Both the position numbers and the translations under genes were made by a program. A stretch of 64,000 bases of DNA from Desulfoscipio geothermicus. GTDB taxonomy: Bacteria; Bacillota; Desulfotomaculia; Desulfotomaculales; Desulfallaceae. The stretch covers positions 101,038 through 165,037 of the forward strand of contig JAENZP010000008.1 in NCBI GenBank assembly GCA_016841205.1. Reading direction: 5' to 3'. This document shows positions 1 to 8,019 of this stretch, one piece after another. How positions within the stretch are numbered: position 1 is the first letter of the stretch; the number at the start of each line of letters is the position of its first letter. The notes under the pieces were generated by a model. That model had not been told where the DNA came from. It searched no databases and worked only from the letters and a program-made list of their open reading frames with translations.

Positions 1-141
1 ACTACCAAGGTGGGTGGCGAAACAGGCGGCGGCGCCAGTTTGACGCCGGAGGCAGTTCGTTTGCTGGGAAGTTTTTATCGTTTTAAGGAGCAAGTGGACA
101 GAGAGATAAACAAAATTTTTAATCGGGTTTTTAAAGTTTAA
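1..141 (+). CDS. C-terminal end of a ModE/TunR-like winged-helix regulator (partial)
   Basis: The window opens inside a reading frame that ends with TAA at 139-141, leaving 46 residues. The remnant has a run of glycines followed by A-S-L-T-P-E-A-V-R-L-L and then a basic tail. This is the usual end of the ModE N-terminal DNA-binding domain (GGG-A-x-L-T-x-E-G). ModE-like and TunR proteins control molybdate or tungstate uptake. The tungstate permease and molybdopterin genes that follow agree with that role. No ligand-binding domain follows, as in the short DNA-binding-only relatives. The identification rests on a short fragment. Confidence 0.65.
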   Translation, partial: TTKVGGETGGGASLTPEAVRLLGSFYRFKEQVDREINKIFNRVFKV

Positions 142-238
142 TTTTTTTTTTGCATACGTTATGGTTTTTAGAACATATTGGATTAGTAACATCCTATTAT
201 ATAGGAGTAGTATTATTTTTCGGAAAGGATAGTCCTTT

Positions 239-934
239 ATGGATATGATCTGGGAAGGGTTGATAAAGGCTCTACAGATGCTGTTGTCCGGTAACCAGGC
301 AGTGCTGCAGATTACTTGGTTAACTTTGCGGGTTTCCGGTACAGCTACATTAATTAGCTTATTAATTGGGGTACCTTTGGGGCTCTTTTTGGCTTTCAAG
401 GTCTTCCCTGGTCGCAGCATAGCGGTAAGTTTTGTTAACATGGGCATGGGGCTGCCCCCCGTGGTGGTAGGCCTGTGGGTCAGCCTGCTTCTATGGCGCT
501 CCGGTCCTTTGGGATTTTGGGATCTTATATATACCCCCACGGCTATCATTATTGCCCAGGCGGTTATTGCTTCCCCTATTGTAACGGGTTTTAGTATGGC
601 GGCCATTGGGCAGCTGAATCCCAAAATTAGGCTGCAAATATTAGCCTTGGGGGCATCCCGCTGGCAGCTATACTGGCTGCTCATCAAGGAGGCTCGCCTG
701 GGACTGCTGGCGGCGGTTATCGCCGGTTTCGGCGGGGTGATTTCCGAGGTGGGTGCGTCCATGATGGTGGGCGGCAATATTTTAGGGCAGACCCGTACAT
801 TAACCACCGCCACTGTAATGGAGGTTAACAAGGGTAATTTTGATATCGGTATCGCCCTTAGTGTTATCCTTTTAGCGCTTGCTTATCTGGTTACGTTTAT
901 CTTAACTGTGCTGCAGCAAAGGGGTCGCTATTAG
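239..934 (+). CDS. tupB: Tungstate ABC transporter permease TupB
   Basis: This 231-residue protein is very hydrophobic, with about five or six membrane segments. It carries the cytoplasmic EAA loop of ABC permeases around residues 135-165 (A-L-G-A-S ... G). The segment after that loop (E-V-G-A-S-M-M-V-G-G-N-I, then Q-T-R-T-L-T-T-A) is typical of TupB rather than ModB. It would form the membrane channel for tungstate with a TupA binding protein and a TupC ATPase, neither of which is in this window. A GGAAAGGA site lies about 8 bases before the ATG; a second ATG two codons later is possible. It leads a same-strand run of molybdopterin genes. Confidence 0.85.
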   Translation: MDMIWEGLIKALQMLLSGNQAVLQITWLTLRVSGTATLISLLIGVPLGLFLAFKVFPGRSIAVSFVNMGMGLPPVVVGLWVSLLLWRSGPLGFWDLIYTPTAIIIAQAVIASPIVTGFSMAAIGQLNPKIRLQILALGASRWQLYWLLIKEARLGLLAAVIAGFGGVISEVGASMMVGGNILGQTRTLTTATVMEVNKGNFDIGIALSVILLALAYLVTFILTVLQQRGRY

Positions 935-967
935 CTGGCGATTTTATAAAATAAAGAAGGTGTAAAA

Positions 968-1948
968 ATGCAGGATAAATTCCAGCGACAAATTAATTAT
1001 CTGCGTATTTCTCTGACTGACCGCTGCAACCTGCGTTGCGTTTATTGTATGCCCGCCGAAGGGGTTCAATGGTTACCGCATAAAGAAATATTAACTATAG
1101 AAGAAATCGTCGCTGTTGTAGAGGCCGGAGTGCAGGTGGGTATTAGAAAAGTTCGCCTTACCGGTGGGGAGCCGCTGGTGCGCCGGGGTATTATTGACTT
1201 AATTAAAAGATTAAATGATATTCCGGAAATAGACGACATCGCTTTAACTACCAACGGTATGTTACTAGGCGATATGGCCGGCGATTTAAAGGCAGCCGGA
1301 CTAAAACGGGTGAATGTAAGTTTGGACACTTTAGACCCGGCTCGTTTTCACCGTATTACCCGGTACGGCGATCTTAATTTGGTACTGCGTGGTATCAATA
1401 CTGCTTTGGACTATGGTCTTGAACCGGTCAAAATAAATACGGTGGCTATGCGGGGTTTTAATGATGATGAGTTGGTGGATCTGGCCAGGTTAACCCTGGA
1501 TAAGCCATTACACGTCCGTTTTATTGAGTTAATGCCTATTGGCACTTCGGATGACTGGTCCCATGTAAAGTTTATTTCCTCCCAGGAAATAAGGGAATTA
1601 ATCACCGGGGCACTGGGTAATCTGGAAGATGAAAAGAAAGTTCCAGGCAGCGGTCCGGCCCGCTATAGCCGCATATCCGGTGCTGCGGGTACCATTGGCT
1701 TTATTTCAGCGGTGAGCAATCATTTTTGTGCTACCTGTAACAGATTGCGCCTGACAGCCTCAGGCCAGCTGCGGCCTTGTTTGTTCAGTGGCCGGGAAGT
1801 TGACTTGAAGCAGGTGCTGAGGTCCGGTGCCGGACCCGATGAATTGGCCCGTATATTTCAAGAAGCTATTTTGTCCAAGCCGGACAGTCATGATTTGGCA
1901 GCCAGCTGGCAGAAGGACGACCGAATTATGTCCCAAATTGGAGGTTGA
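968..1948 (+). CDS. moaA: GTP 3',8-cyclase MoaA, molybdopterin synthesis
   Basis: MoaA is a radical SAM enzyme that, with MoaC, turns GTP into cyclic pyranopterin monophosphate, the first step of molybdenum/tungsten cofactor synthesis. The N-terminal cluster motif C-N-L-R-C-V-Y-C starts near residue 19. The second cluster that binds substrate is seen as C-A-T-C-N-R-L-R-L near residue 257 with a further Cys in R-P-C-L-F. At 326 residues it has the normal family length. The ATG has an AGAAGGTG site at good spacing. It lies 33 bases after tupB and its stop abuts moaC, so the genes are probably co-transcribed. Confidence 0.95.
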   Translation: MQDKFQRQINYLRISLTDRCNLRCVYCMPAEGVQWLPHKEILTIEEIVAVVEAGVQVGIRKVRLTGGEPLVRRGIIDLIKRLNDIPEIDDIALTTNGMLLGDMAGDLKAAGLKRVNVSLDTLDPARFHRITRYGDLNLVLRGINTALDYGLEPVKINTVAMRGFNDDELVDLARLTLDKPLHVRFIELMPIGTSDDWSHVKFISSQEIRELITGALGNLEDEKKVPGSGPARYSRISGAAGTIGFISAVSNHFCATCNRLRLTASGQLRPCLFSGREVDLKQVLRSGAGPDELARIFQEAILSKPDSHDLAASWQKDDRIMSQIGG

Positions 1949-1956
1949 TTATATTT

Positions 1957-2466
1957 ATGAGTGATGATGGTTACCAGGGGTTGAATCATTTCGATGCCAG
2001 TGGCGCAGCCCGGATGGTGGATATTAGCGATAAGGATGACACCGTGCGTGTGGCGGTAGCTCAGGGCGAGGTGCTCATGCAGCCTGCCACGCTGGAGCTA
2101 ATTAACCGGGGTGAGGTGGCTAAAGGCGATGTGCTGGGTGTGGCCCGGGTGGCCGGTATTATGGCGGCCAAGGGGACAGGCCGGCTTATACCTATGGCCC
2201 ATCCTATCACCTTGACCGGGGTGAATGTGGATTTTCGCGTTCAGCAGCCTGACCGGGTGCAAATCCAAGCCCGGGTGCGCACCACAGGTAAAACCGGGGT
2301 GGAAATGGAGGCGCTGACGGCGGTTACTGTGGCCGGTTTGACCATTTATGATATGTGTAAAGCCGTAGACCGGGGAATGGTCTTAGGACAAGTTAGGTTA
2401 GTGTATAAAACAGGTGGGAAAAGCGGCACATATGAAAGGGAAGGTGAACAGGTATGGGATATGTAG
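1957..2466 (+). CDS. moaC: Cyclic pyranopterin monophosphate synthase MoaC
   Basis: MoaC acts after MoaA and rearranges the cyclised GTP product into cyclic pyranopterin monophosphate. The 169-residue protein shows the family landmarks [12 protein letters not shown] near the start, [10 protein letters not shown] in the middle, and [10 protein letters not shown] followed by Y-D-M-C-K-A. I chose the ATG at 1957 because GGAGG lies at 1940-1944. A TTG at 1945 would overlap the moaA stop but has no such site. It overlaps the next gene by 13 bases, which suggests coupled translation. Confidence 0.95.
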   Translation: MSDDGYQGLNHFDASGAARMVDISDKDDTVRVAVAQGEVLMQPATLELINRGEVAKGDVLGVARVAGIMAAKGTGRLIPMAHPITLTGVNVDFRVQQPDRVQIQARVRTTGKTGVEMEALTAVTVAGLTIYDMCKAVDRGMVLGQVRLVYKTGGKSGTYEREGEQVWDM

Positions 2467-2897
2467 TAGCGGTTTGCACCAGCCCTAGAAAGGGGATGCG
2501 CAAAAAAAATATCGGTAACTGTGAGTTGCTGACTGAGCACGGGTTGGAAGGGGACGCGCATGCCGGTCCTTGGCATCGTCAAGTTAGCCTGCTGGCTTTG
2601 GAAAGCGTGCAAAAAATGCGCGATGTCGGATTGGACGTCAACCCCGGTGATTTTGCCGAAAACATTACCACTGTGGGTATTAATCTGGTTGCTCTGCCCA
2701 TTGACACTAAATTAGCCATCGGGGATGATACGGTGGGCGAGGTTACCCAAATTGGGAAGGAATGCCACACCAAATGTGCTATATATTACCAGGCCGGGGA
2801 CTGTGTCATGCCTAAAGAAGGTATATTTATCAGGGTATTAAACGGAGGGCATGTGAGGGTGGGCGACGAGGTCCGGGTTGTTGGCGAAGAACAGTAA
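2454..2897 (+). CDS. MOSC domain protein, likely molybdenum/tungsten cofactor handling
   Basis: This 147-residue protein is a stand-alone MOSC domain, the fold also found at the C-terminus of eukaryotic molybdenum cofactor sulfurase. Conserved features are the N-terminal V-C-T-S-P-x-K-G-M-x-K, the G-L-E-G-D-A-H-A-G segment, P-G-D-F-A-E-N, and the reactive-cysteine region G-K-E-C-H-x-x-C. Such proteins are thought to carry sulfur or finish the cofactor, but the exact reaction is not settled. The overlaps with moaC upstream and the adenylyltransferase gene downstream put it firmly in the cofactor operon. Confidence 0.85.
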   Translation: MGYVVAVCTSPRKGMRKKNIGNCELLTEHGLEGDAHAGPWHRQVSLLALESVQKMRDVGLDVNPGDFAENITTVGINLVALPIDTKLAIGDDTVGEVTQIGKECHTKCAIYYQAGDCVMPKEGIFIRVLNGGHVRVGDEVRVVGEEQ

Positions 2898-3681
2898 TCT
2901 ACCGTTCATTAAGTTGCATATGGGTAGACATAATAGTGGACTTAATAATGAACAACAGGAGCGATATAAGAGAAATATTCTACTTGACGGGGTGGGCGCG
3001 GCTGGCCAGGGGAAGCTTTTAGATTCCCGTGTTTTAATTGTAGGTGCCGGTGGTTTGGGTTCCTCGGCCGGGTATTACCTGGCAGCAGCGGGCATAGGGC
3101 ACATTGGCCTGGTGGATGGCGACCAGGTGGATCTGTCCAACTTGCAACGGCAAATCATGCATACCACAGCTGACCTTGGACTGCCCAAAATAGAGTCAGC
3201 CCGAAAAAAAATAACCGCCCTTAACCCCGATGTGCAAGTAACCGGTTACGGACAATGGCTGGACGAACAAAATTTTCGTGAGCTAATCACACTTTATGAC
3301 CTGGTGGTGGATGGTACCGATAACTTTGCAGCACGTTATCTTATTAACCGGGCTTGTGTGGAATTACATAAGCCTTTTGTTTTCGGAGGTGTGCTCGGAT
3401 ATACCGGCCAGGCCATGACTATATTGCCCGGGCAGGGGCCATGCCTGGCCTGTATATTCAGAGATTTGCCTACCAGAGAGGCCCTGTCCGGTGATCAACT
3501 GGGTGTTTTGGGAGCGGTGCCCGGTATCATCGGCGCCATGGAGTCTGCCGAGGCGATAAAGGTGATCCTGGGTATCGGTGAACCGTTATTGGGCCGTTTA
3601 TTAACTTATGATGCTTTGTCCATGCAGTTTTGTACCGTTGATGTCAGCCGTGACCCGGCTTGCCCTGTTTGCGGTGCATAA
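2878..3681 (+). CDS. MoeB/HesA/ThiF-family adenylyltransferase
   Basis: Proteins of this family adenylate the C-terminal glycine of small sulfur carriers such as MoaD or ThiS. The nucleotide-binding loop V-G-A-G-G-L-G-S-S lies near residue 56, followed by D-G-D-x-V-D-L-S-N-L-Q-R-Q. Two CxxC pairs for zinc are present (C-L-A-C and, at the very end, C-P-V-C). The gene order favours a MoeB role in molybdopterin synthesis, but a thiamine role cannot be excluded from sequence. The start is uncertain: TTG at 2878 follows GAGGT closely, while an ATG at 2920 has no visible ribosome site. No MoaD or MoaE gene lies nearby. Confidence 0.85.
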   Translation: MLAKNSNLPFIKLHMGRHNSGLNNEQQERYKRNILLDGVGAAGQGKLLDSRVLIVGAGGLGSSAGYYLAAAGIGHIGLVDGDQVDLSNLQRQIMHTTADLGLPKIESARKKITALNPDVQVTGYGQWLDEQNFRELITLYDLVVDGTDNFAARYLINRACVELHKPFVFGGVLGYTGQAMTILPGQGPCLACIFRDLPTREALSGDQLGVLGAVPGIIGAMESAEAIKVILGIGEPLLGRLLTYDALSMQFCTVDVSRDPACPVCGA

Positions 3682-3721
3682 GCATATATTTAGTGGCTTT
3701 GGTCTGCGCTAAGGATTGGTG

Positions 3722-4744
3722 ATGGATTTAATGAAATACTTTGTTGATTTTTTAGCTGATCTTAAAAAAAGTGATATAGCTCCGGTTTACCTGCTTTATG
3801 GCCCGGAAAGCTATTTGCGGGAGCAGGCTATTGAGCGTCTTAAAGAATATGTTTTGCCTCCGGGTGGGGAACAATTAAACTTTGATGTCCTGGACGGTTC
3901 CATAATGTCGGGACAGGAAATTGTCACTGCTGCTGAATATGCGTCTTTTTTACCGGGGCGGCGGCTGGTGCTGGTGCGCAGCCCACAAATATTTGAGTCA
4001 AAATCAGAGAAGAATGACCAGGATATAAAGTACATATTGGATTATTTAGCCGCCCCTTATGCTGGTACTTGCTTGGTATTTGAGACAGCCCAAAACGTGG
4101 ACCGGCGTAAAAAAATTTACAAGGAAACGGCCAGGGTGGGGCGGGCTATTGAGTTTGCCTTGTTAAAGCCGGCCGATCTTATCAAGTGGCTGGCCAAGCG
4201 AGCCAAGGAAGAGGGCTGCGCTATTGGCCGTGAGGCCGTGGAAGAGTTGCTGGCCCGCTGCGGGCGGGATATGTATACCCTTTACCACGAAATGCAGAAA
4301 CTAGCGTGCTTTACGGGGCCGGGTAACACCATCGACCTGGAGACAGTGCGGCAGCTGGTTGCCGCTCGGGTGGAGGATAACATATTCGAAGTGGTTGATG
4401 CCATTGGAGAAAAGAATTGCGTGCAGGCATTGTCCGGTATTCGTGACCTGCTGCTGCGCAAGCAGCAGCCCCAGCAGATCATTGGTATGGTGGCCAGACA
4501 ATTCAGGCTGATATTACAGGTGCAAGGATTGGCCCGGGCGGGTAAATCTCGGGAGTATATCATAGCCGTCCTTAAATTGCACCCCTTTGTATATACAAAA
4601 ATAAATGCGCAGCGCAAAAACTTTTCCGTAGGGCAGTTGGTTGAGGCATTAAACAATCTCACTGAGCTGGATTATGCTATAAAAACTGGCCGGGCGGATT
4701 TTTACCCGGCCATGGAAACTTTTATTTTGAAAATATGTGTTTAA
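3722..4744 (+). CDS. holA: DNA polymerase III delta subunit HolA
   Basis: HolA is the clamp-loader subunit that opens the sliding clamp. The protein has the family's opening pattern (P-V-Y-L-L-Y-G-P-E-S-Y-L near residue 20). It also has the V-A-x-R-V-E-D-N-I-F-E-V-V-D-A-I-G block in the central part and ends with the L-T-E-L-D-Y-A-I-K-T-G-R motif. At 340 residues it has normal length. ATG 3722 is preferred over the TTG and GTG just upstream because AAGGA lies six bases before it. It converges on rpsT, and a shared hairpin lies between them, as in many Firmicutes. Confidence 0.93.
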   Translation: MDLMKYFVDFLADLKKSDIAPVYLLYGPESYLREQAIERLKEYVLPPGGEQLNFDVLDGSIMSGQEIVTAAEYASFLPGRRLVLVRSPQIFESKSEKNDQDIKYILDYLAAPYAGTCLVFETAQNVDRRKKIYKETARVGRAIEFALLKPADLIKWLAKRAKEEGCAIGREAVEELLARCGRDMYTLYHEMQKLACFTGPGNTIDLETVRQLVAARVEDNIFEVVDAIGEKNCVQALSGIRDLLLRKQQPQQIIGMVARQFRLILQVQGLARAGKSREYIIAVLKLHPFVYTKINAQRKNFSVGQLVEALNNLTELDYAIKTGRADFYPAMETFILKICV

Positions 4745-4753
4745 AATAAATTA

Positions 4754-4781
4754 ACCACCCATGTTTGCGTAACTGGGTGGT
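4754..4781. terminator. Bidirectional terminator between holA and rpsT
   Basis: An 8-bp perfect stem (ACCACCCA with TGGGTGGT) closes a 12-base loop and lies between two convergent genes. A-rich and T-rich flanks on both sides fit use in both directions. Confidence 0.7.
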
Positions 4782-4787
4782 AGTTTA

Positions 4788-5057
4788 TTAACCGGCTATA
4801 TTTTTATTAAAGAATTTGGTCAGGCGGGATTTTTGGCGGGCTGCGGTATTTCTATGCATTACGCCCTTGGTAGCCGCCTTATCTATGATAACAAGTGCCC
4901 GGCGTAGTTTTACTTGAGCGTCTTCCTTGTTTTCAGAGACTATTGCTTCGTGGAAACGTCGTATAGCTGTGCGAACTGTAGATTTTATGCGCCGGTTGCG
5001 CTCGGTGCGTTTTTTGATAGTAAGCACCCGTTTGGCAGCAGATTTAATATTAGGCAT
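4788..5057 (-). CDS. rpsT: 30S ribosomal protein S20
   Basis: S20 binds 16S rRNA in the small subunit. The 89-residue basic protein starts M-P-N-I-K-S-A-A-K-R and contains the family's K-x-R-x-x-R-N-R-R-I-K-S segment and the N-T-A-A-R-Q-K-S-R-L end. I placed the start at the ATG at 5057. An upstream in-frame GTG falls inside the strong GGGAGGTG ribosome site itself and cannot be the start. It is the only reverse-strand gene in the first 18 kb. A hairpin in its leader may attenuate transcription. Confidence 0.97.
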   Translation of the reverse strand: MPNIKSAAKRVLTIKKRTERNRRIKSTVRTAIRRFHEAIVSENKEDAQVKLRRALVIIDKAATKGVMHRNTAARQKSRLTKFFNKNIAG

Positions 5058-5111
5058 TTTTTTCACCTCCCAACAGCGTCAATTTTATCATGTGCTAAAA
5101 AAAAATGCAAG

Positions 5112-5134
5112 CTCCGCCTAGTATACAGGCGGGG
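5112..5134 (-). promoter_or_regulatory. Hairpin in the rpsT leader, possible attenuator
   Basis: On the reverse strand a G+C-rich hairpin (CCCCGCC paired with GGCGGAG) is followed within a few bases by a run of nine T, all upstream of rpsT. A TATAAT-like box lies at about 5150-5156 before it. This arrangement would allow early termination ahead of S20. The forward strand also has five T after the hairpin, so it could act both ways. Confidence 0.4.
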
Positions 5135-5183
5135 TTTTTGGTTAATCATAATTATAGCATCAAAAAAAGGAGGTGAGACATAA

Positions 5184-5525
5184 ATGTCACAATGGATTGG
5201 ACTGGCCATTCGTTTTGTTGTTTCAGCACTTGTATTAATAGTTGTTAGCTGGCTGGCTCCCGGTTTTGTCGTGCGTGGCGGTTTTACGGGTGCTTTGATT
5301 GCCGCGGCTGTGATCGCGGTGCTGGGCTATGTTGCCGAGGCGTTGCTGGGCGATAGAATTTCGCCCCAGAACCGCGGCATTGTGGGCTTTATTACCGCAG
5401 CCGTGGTAATATACCTGGCGCAATTCATTATACCCAGTATGCTCAGTGTTAGTTTGGTGGGAGCATTAATTTCGGCCTTCGTGGTTGGGCTAATTGATGC
5501 CGTGGTTCCTACGGTACTACGCTGA
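5184..5525 (+). CDS. Small four-helix membrane protein, phage holin superfamily IV-like
   Basis: The 113-residue protein is almost entirely four membrane helices with short polar turns (S-P-Q-N-R-G at about residue 60). It matches the YvlD-like proteins often labelled 'phage holin family' because of a distant likeness to a four-helix mycobacteriophage holin. Chromosomal members of this group are not known lysis proteins and their role is unclear. An AAAGGAGGTG site precedes the ATG. It lies between rpsT and spoIIP and is followed by its own terminator, so it is probably a one-gene unit. Confidence 0.7.
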   Translation: MSQWIGLAIRFVVSALVLIVVSWLAPGFVVRGGFTGALIAAAVIAVLGYVAEALLGDRISPQNRGIVGFITAAVVIYLAQFIIPSMLSVSLVGALISAFVVGLIDAVVPTVLR

Positions 5526-5623
5526 CGCGCCAAGTGTTGATACTACCGTGGATGGCCTTACCGGTATTTGCCTATTAATGATAACCGGTAATGGTTGACT
5601 ACTTGTCCGCCAGAGGACATGCT

Positions 5624-5664
5624 AAACCCCGTCGTTAACTAAACGGCGGGGTTTGGTTGTTTTT
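5624..5664 (+). terminator. Rho-independent terminator
   Basis: A stem of at least 12 bp (AAACCCCGTCGTT with AACGGCGGGGTTT) is followed by a T-rich stretch. It ends the unit containing the holin-like gene. Confidence 0.85.
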
Positions 5665-5706
5665 GAGGTTGGTAATATTGAGAAAATATGGGTTGTTTAG
5701 CATATG

Positions 5707-5737
5707 GTAATAATTACCCATACCTTGGCATACTATA
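5707..5737 (+). promoter_or_regulatory. Possible sigma-E sporulation promoter for spoIIP
   Basis: GCATACTATA at 5728-5737 resembles the sigma-E -10 element (CATACAnT). TAATAATT lies about 14 bases upstream in the -35 position. spoIIP is expressed in the mother cell under sigma-E in Bacillus subtilis, which supports the call. The match is inexact. Confidence 0.3.
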
Positions 5738-5841
5738 AGACAAGTCATTGATTGTGCAGGTTTGAAAACATGGGCTTTTTCATCCTTTTAAGTTTCCAAC
5801 TTCATAGTATTCGGTTGGAAGGGAAGATGAAGGAGGGAGCA

Positions 5842-6891
5842 ATGTATTCAGCATATAACTACCGCTATCGTCGGTACAGGCCGCGTTATTATACAATATT
5901 TTTACTGGTGCTTGCTATAATATTAATAAATTGTTTAGTTATTTTGTCTCCCGTCTTAACTAAGACCGGATACGGGTTATTGAATGTGCTGCTGGCATGG
6001 AACGACTGCGATCTCAGGGGGGTTTTACGGGTGGCCGTACCGGTAATGGCTTGGTCGGGTAGCCAGGAGGATACTTCCCAGGTAGCCGTGGGTTTGATAG
6101 CACCGCTAATTCGGATATTCCAGTCAGACTCGCAGCGTCCGCTGCATATCCTGGCCTACCAAATACCTCTGCTGGCTGAGGTGGCTAAGTCCGAGGAACT
6201 AACCGCTTTGGTGGTGGCACCTGAGCTAAAACCACAATCTGATCAGGAAGCGGTACTGCCCTCGCCGTCGCTTACTGAGGAAAGCCTGGTGGCTATTTAT
6301 AACACCCATACCGGTGAAACCTATGCCCTTACTGACGGAATGGAGCGGCTTACAGCTAAGCGGGGCGGGGTGGTCAAAGTGGCCGAGGCCCTGGAAGATG
6401 AGCTGGAAAAAAAATACGGGGTGCGGGTAGCCCGCTCCGATGCCATTAACGATGTCAATTATAACGATTCTTATACCAAATCTCAGGAAACTATGCAAAA
6501 ACTGTTGAAGGAGAATCCGGCGGTGCTGGTGGTTCTGGACATTCATCGTGATGCGGGCAAGTCCCGGGAGAACAGTCTAGTAACCGTGGACGGGGAGCAG
6601 GTGGCACCGGTGTTGATCATCGTTGGTTCTGATGCCCGGTCGCCTTTTCCCACCTGGCGGCAAAACTATAGCTTTGCCCAGGAACTTGCGGCCGAAATAA
6701 ATAAACAGTATCCCGGGCTGTGCCTGGGGGTACGCATCCAAGAGGGGCGTTATAACCAGTTTTTACACCCCCGGGCCGTACTGCTGGAAGTTGGTAGCGT
6801 TAGTAACTCCACGGATGAAGCGGTACGTGCCGCATGCATGCTGGCCGGACCCGTGGCGGAGATGGTTAAGCGCAATTTGGATAATGAATAA
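5842..6891 (+). CDS. spoIIP: Stage II sporulation protein P, SpoIIP amidase/endopeptidase
   Basis: SpoIIP cuts septal peptidoglycan with SpoIID and SpoIIM so that the mother cell can engulf the forespore. The protein has a short Arg/Tyr-rich cytoplasmic start and one membrane anchor near residues 16-38. A catalytic domain follows, with I-Y-N-T-H-T-G-E-T-Y, L-V-V-L-D-I-H-R-D-A-G, and R-Y-N-Q-F-L-H-P-R-A-V-L-L-E-V-G. The His and Glu residues in these motifs bind zinc in the family. ATG 5842 follows AGGAGGG; upstream in-frame starts would add about 30 atypical residues. At 349 residues the length is normal. Confidence 0.93.
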   Translation: MYSAYNYRYRRYRPRYYTIFLLVLAIILINCLVILSPVLTKTGYGLLNVLLAWNDCDLRGVLRVAVPVMAWSGSQEDTSQVAVGLIAPLIRIFQSDSQRPLHILAYQIPLLAEVAKSEELTALVVAPELKPQSDQEAVLPSPSLTEESLVAIYNTHTGETYALTDGMERLTAKRGGVVKVAEALEDELEKKYGVRVARSDAINDVNYNDSYTKSQETMQKLLKENPAVLVVLDIHRDAGKSRENSLVTVDGEQVAPVLIIVGSDARSPFPTWRQNYSFAQELAAEINKQYPGLCLGVRIQEGRYNQFLHPRAVLLEVGSVSNSTDEAVRAACMLAGPVAEMVKRNLDNE

Positions 6892-6949
6892 GCATATCAA
6901 AAGCTTAGTATGGTAAAAATATATATTAAAAACATAAAATGGTGAAAAT

Positions 6950-7288
6950 ATGCAAATAACAAGTAAGTCGATGTTAGTAATTATGGGTATATGCATTGGT
7001 TTGATTTTTTTCGGCATCAATACTGCCCTGATTAATTTTAATCGTCTGGTAATACCCGAACAGCCTTTAGTACTGCTTAATTGCCATACAGCGGGAGATG
7101 AGTTGGAAATAAACATAATGGGTGAAACCCTGCGTTTATCGCTTGACAGCAGTACTTGGCTGAATAGTGCCTGGCCTCAAAAATTAGGTGAACAGGCAGG
7201 TGAATTATATAGCATAAGCCGGGATGAAATTAATCATTGCCTGGCCCCGGTTCAGCAAAGAGTGTGGGAAGCCATTAACCGGCCATAA
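6950..7288 (+). CDS. Small membrane-anchored protein of unknown function
   Basis: The 112-residue product has one N-terminal membrane segment (about residues 7-28) and an outward-facing remainder of about 80 residues with no motif I recognise. It follows spoIIP by 58 bases on the same strand, so it may be co-expressed in sporulation, but that is only inferred from position. The ribosome site is weak (GGTGAAAAT). I cannot assign a family. Confidence 0.6.
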   Translation: MQITSKSMLVIMGICIGLIFFGINTALINFNRLVIPEQPLVLLNCHTAGDELEINIMGETLRLSLDSSTWLNSAWPQKLGEQAGELYSISRDEINHCLAPVQQRVWEAINRP

Positions 7289-7397
7289 TTTGATATAACT
7301 GCTTAATACTAGCTATTCATGAATGTAGATGTCCGCTTAGATGACCGAAATCAGAAAGGATGCTTATAGCTAGTAATTACGCCCGTTACCTTAAACA

Positions 7398-7448
7398 AAT
7401 TCTTAATTCAAATAAAGTGGAGTATTTACTTTGTTTGAGTTAAGAATT
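7398..7448. repeat. Long perfect inverted repeat in the spoIIP-DUF3006 gap
   Basis: Two 21-base arms pair along their whole length, with two G-U pairs in the forward RNA, around a 9-base loop. The arms begin AATTCTTAA and end TTAAGAATT. The stem is A+T-rich and has no following T run, so it is not a normal terminator. It lies just upstream of a second structured element. The rest of the 518-base gap (7289-7806) has no gene I can support. Confidence 0.7.
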
Positions 7449-7451
7449 AAT

Positions 7452-7543
7452 TTATCCGGAAGCTTACCGCTGCTAATACTCTCGCTTAAATAAGCGAGAG
7501 ATATACCCTCCAGGTATGAGAGCGGTAGTTAACTATCGGATAA
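7452..7543 (+). ncRNA. Candidate structured RNA, copy A of a three-copy element
   Basis: The segment can fold into nested helices. The outer pair is TTATCCG with CGGATAA, and the next is TACCGCT (7465-7471) with AGCGGTA (7521-7527). Inside are a 10-bp hairpin (CTCTCGCTTA with TAAGCGAGAG) and a small one (ATACC with GGTAT) ending in GAGAG. The tract GAGATATACC-yTCC-GGTA-yGAGAG recurs in copies B (about 43.6 kb) and C (about 44.5 kb). It does not match a riboswitch class I know. The strand is assumed from the direction of nearby genes. Confidence 0.45.
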
Positions 7544-7806
7544 GTTTAGGTGAAGGGCGTTTTTCTGATTATTTTACTAAACTGTATAGGAATTAACAAA
7601 GCGAACAGGAAAATCATTGTTAGTTCGTTAAGCCCTAATCGTTCAATAGAATACAACAACATTCATTTGCAGCGGAATTTTAACCAAATATCCGTCAGGT
7701 ACGGTTAAAATTTGTTTCGGATATCATAACCGCTTGAAGTAAACTAGCTATACCTTGCCGGTTGGGTTATGATAAATAGATAAAATAACCATGAGGGAGT
7801 GTTTAA

Positions 7807-8007
7807 ATGTTTATAATTGATCGTTTTGAAGGAGAGTATGCTTTGATAGAATATAAACGGAGGATATTTCATATCCCTAAAATGTTGGTGCCTAAAGGTG
7901 TCAAGCCTGGCGATGTGATCAACATCCTAATCACAGTGGATCAGGAAGCCACCGCACGTAGAAAACAATCTATTGAGCAGCTTGCCGGTCAAGTGTTTGA
8001 AGATTAG
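7807..8007 (+). CDS. DUF3006 family small protein
   Basis: This 66-residue acidic protein matches the DUF3006 pattern: an opening F-I-I-D-R-F-E-G-E-Y-A-L-I-E, a central P-x-x-x-V-P-K-G-V-K-P-G-D-V, and a charged tail. The function is unknown. DUF3006 genes are often next to ComEC-like hydrolase genes, as here, where the hydrolase starts 12 bases after the stop. GAGGGAG precedes the ATG. The two genes very likely form one operon. Confidence 0.8.
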   Translation: MFIIDRFEGEYALIEYKRRIFHIPKMLVPKGVKPGDVINILITVDQEATARRKQSIEQLAGQVFED

Positions 8008-8019
8008 GAGGCCGTGCAT

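Noticed and set aside
5184..5525. Prophage lysis gene because of the 'phage holin' family name
   Set aside because: The gene sits among chromosomal genes with no other phage gene near, and chromosomal members of this family are not known lysis proteins.
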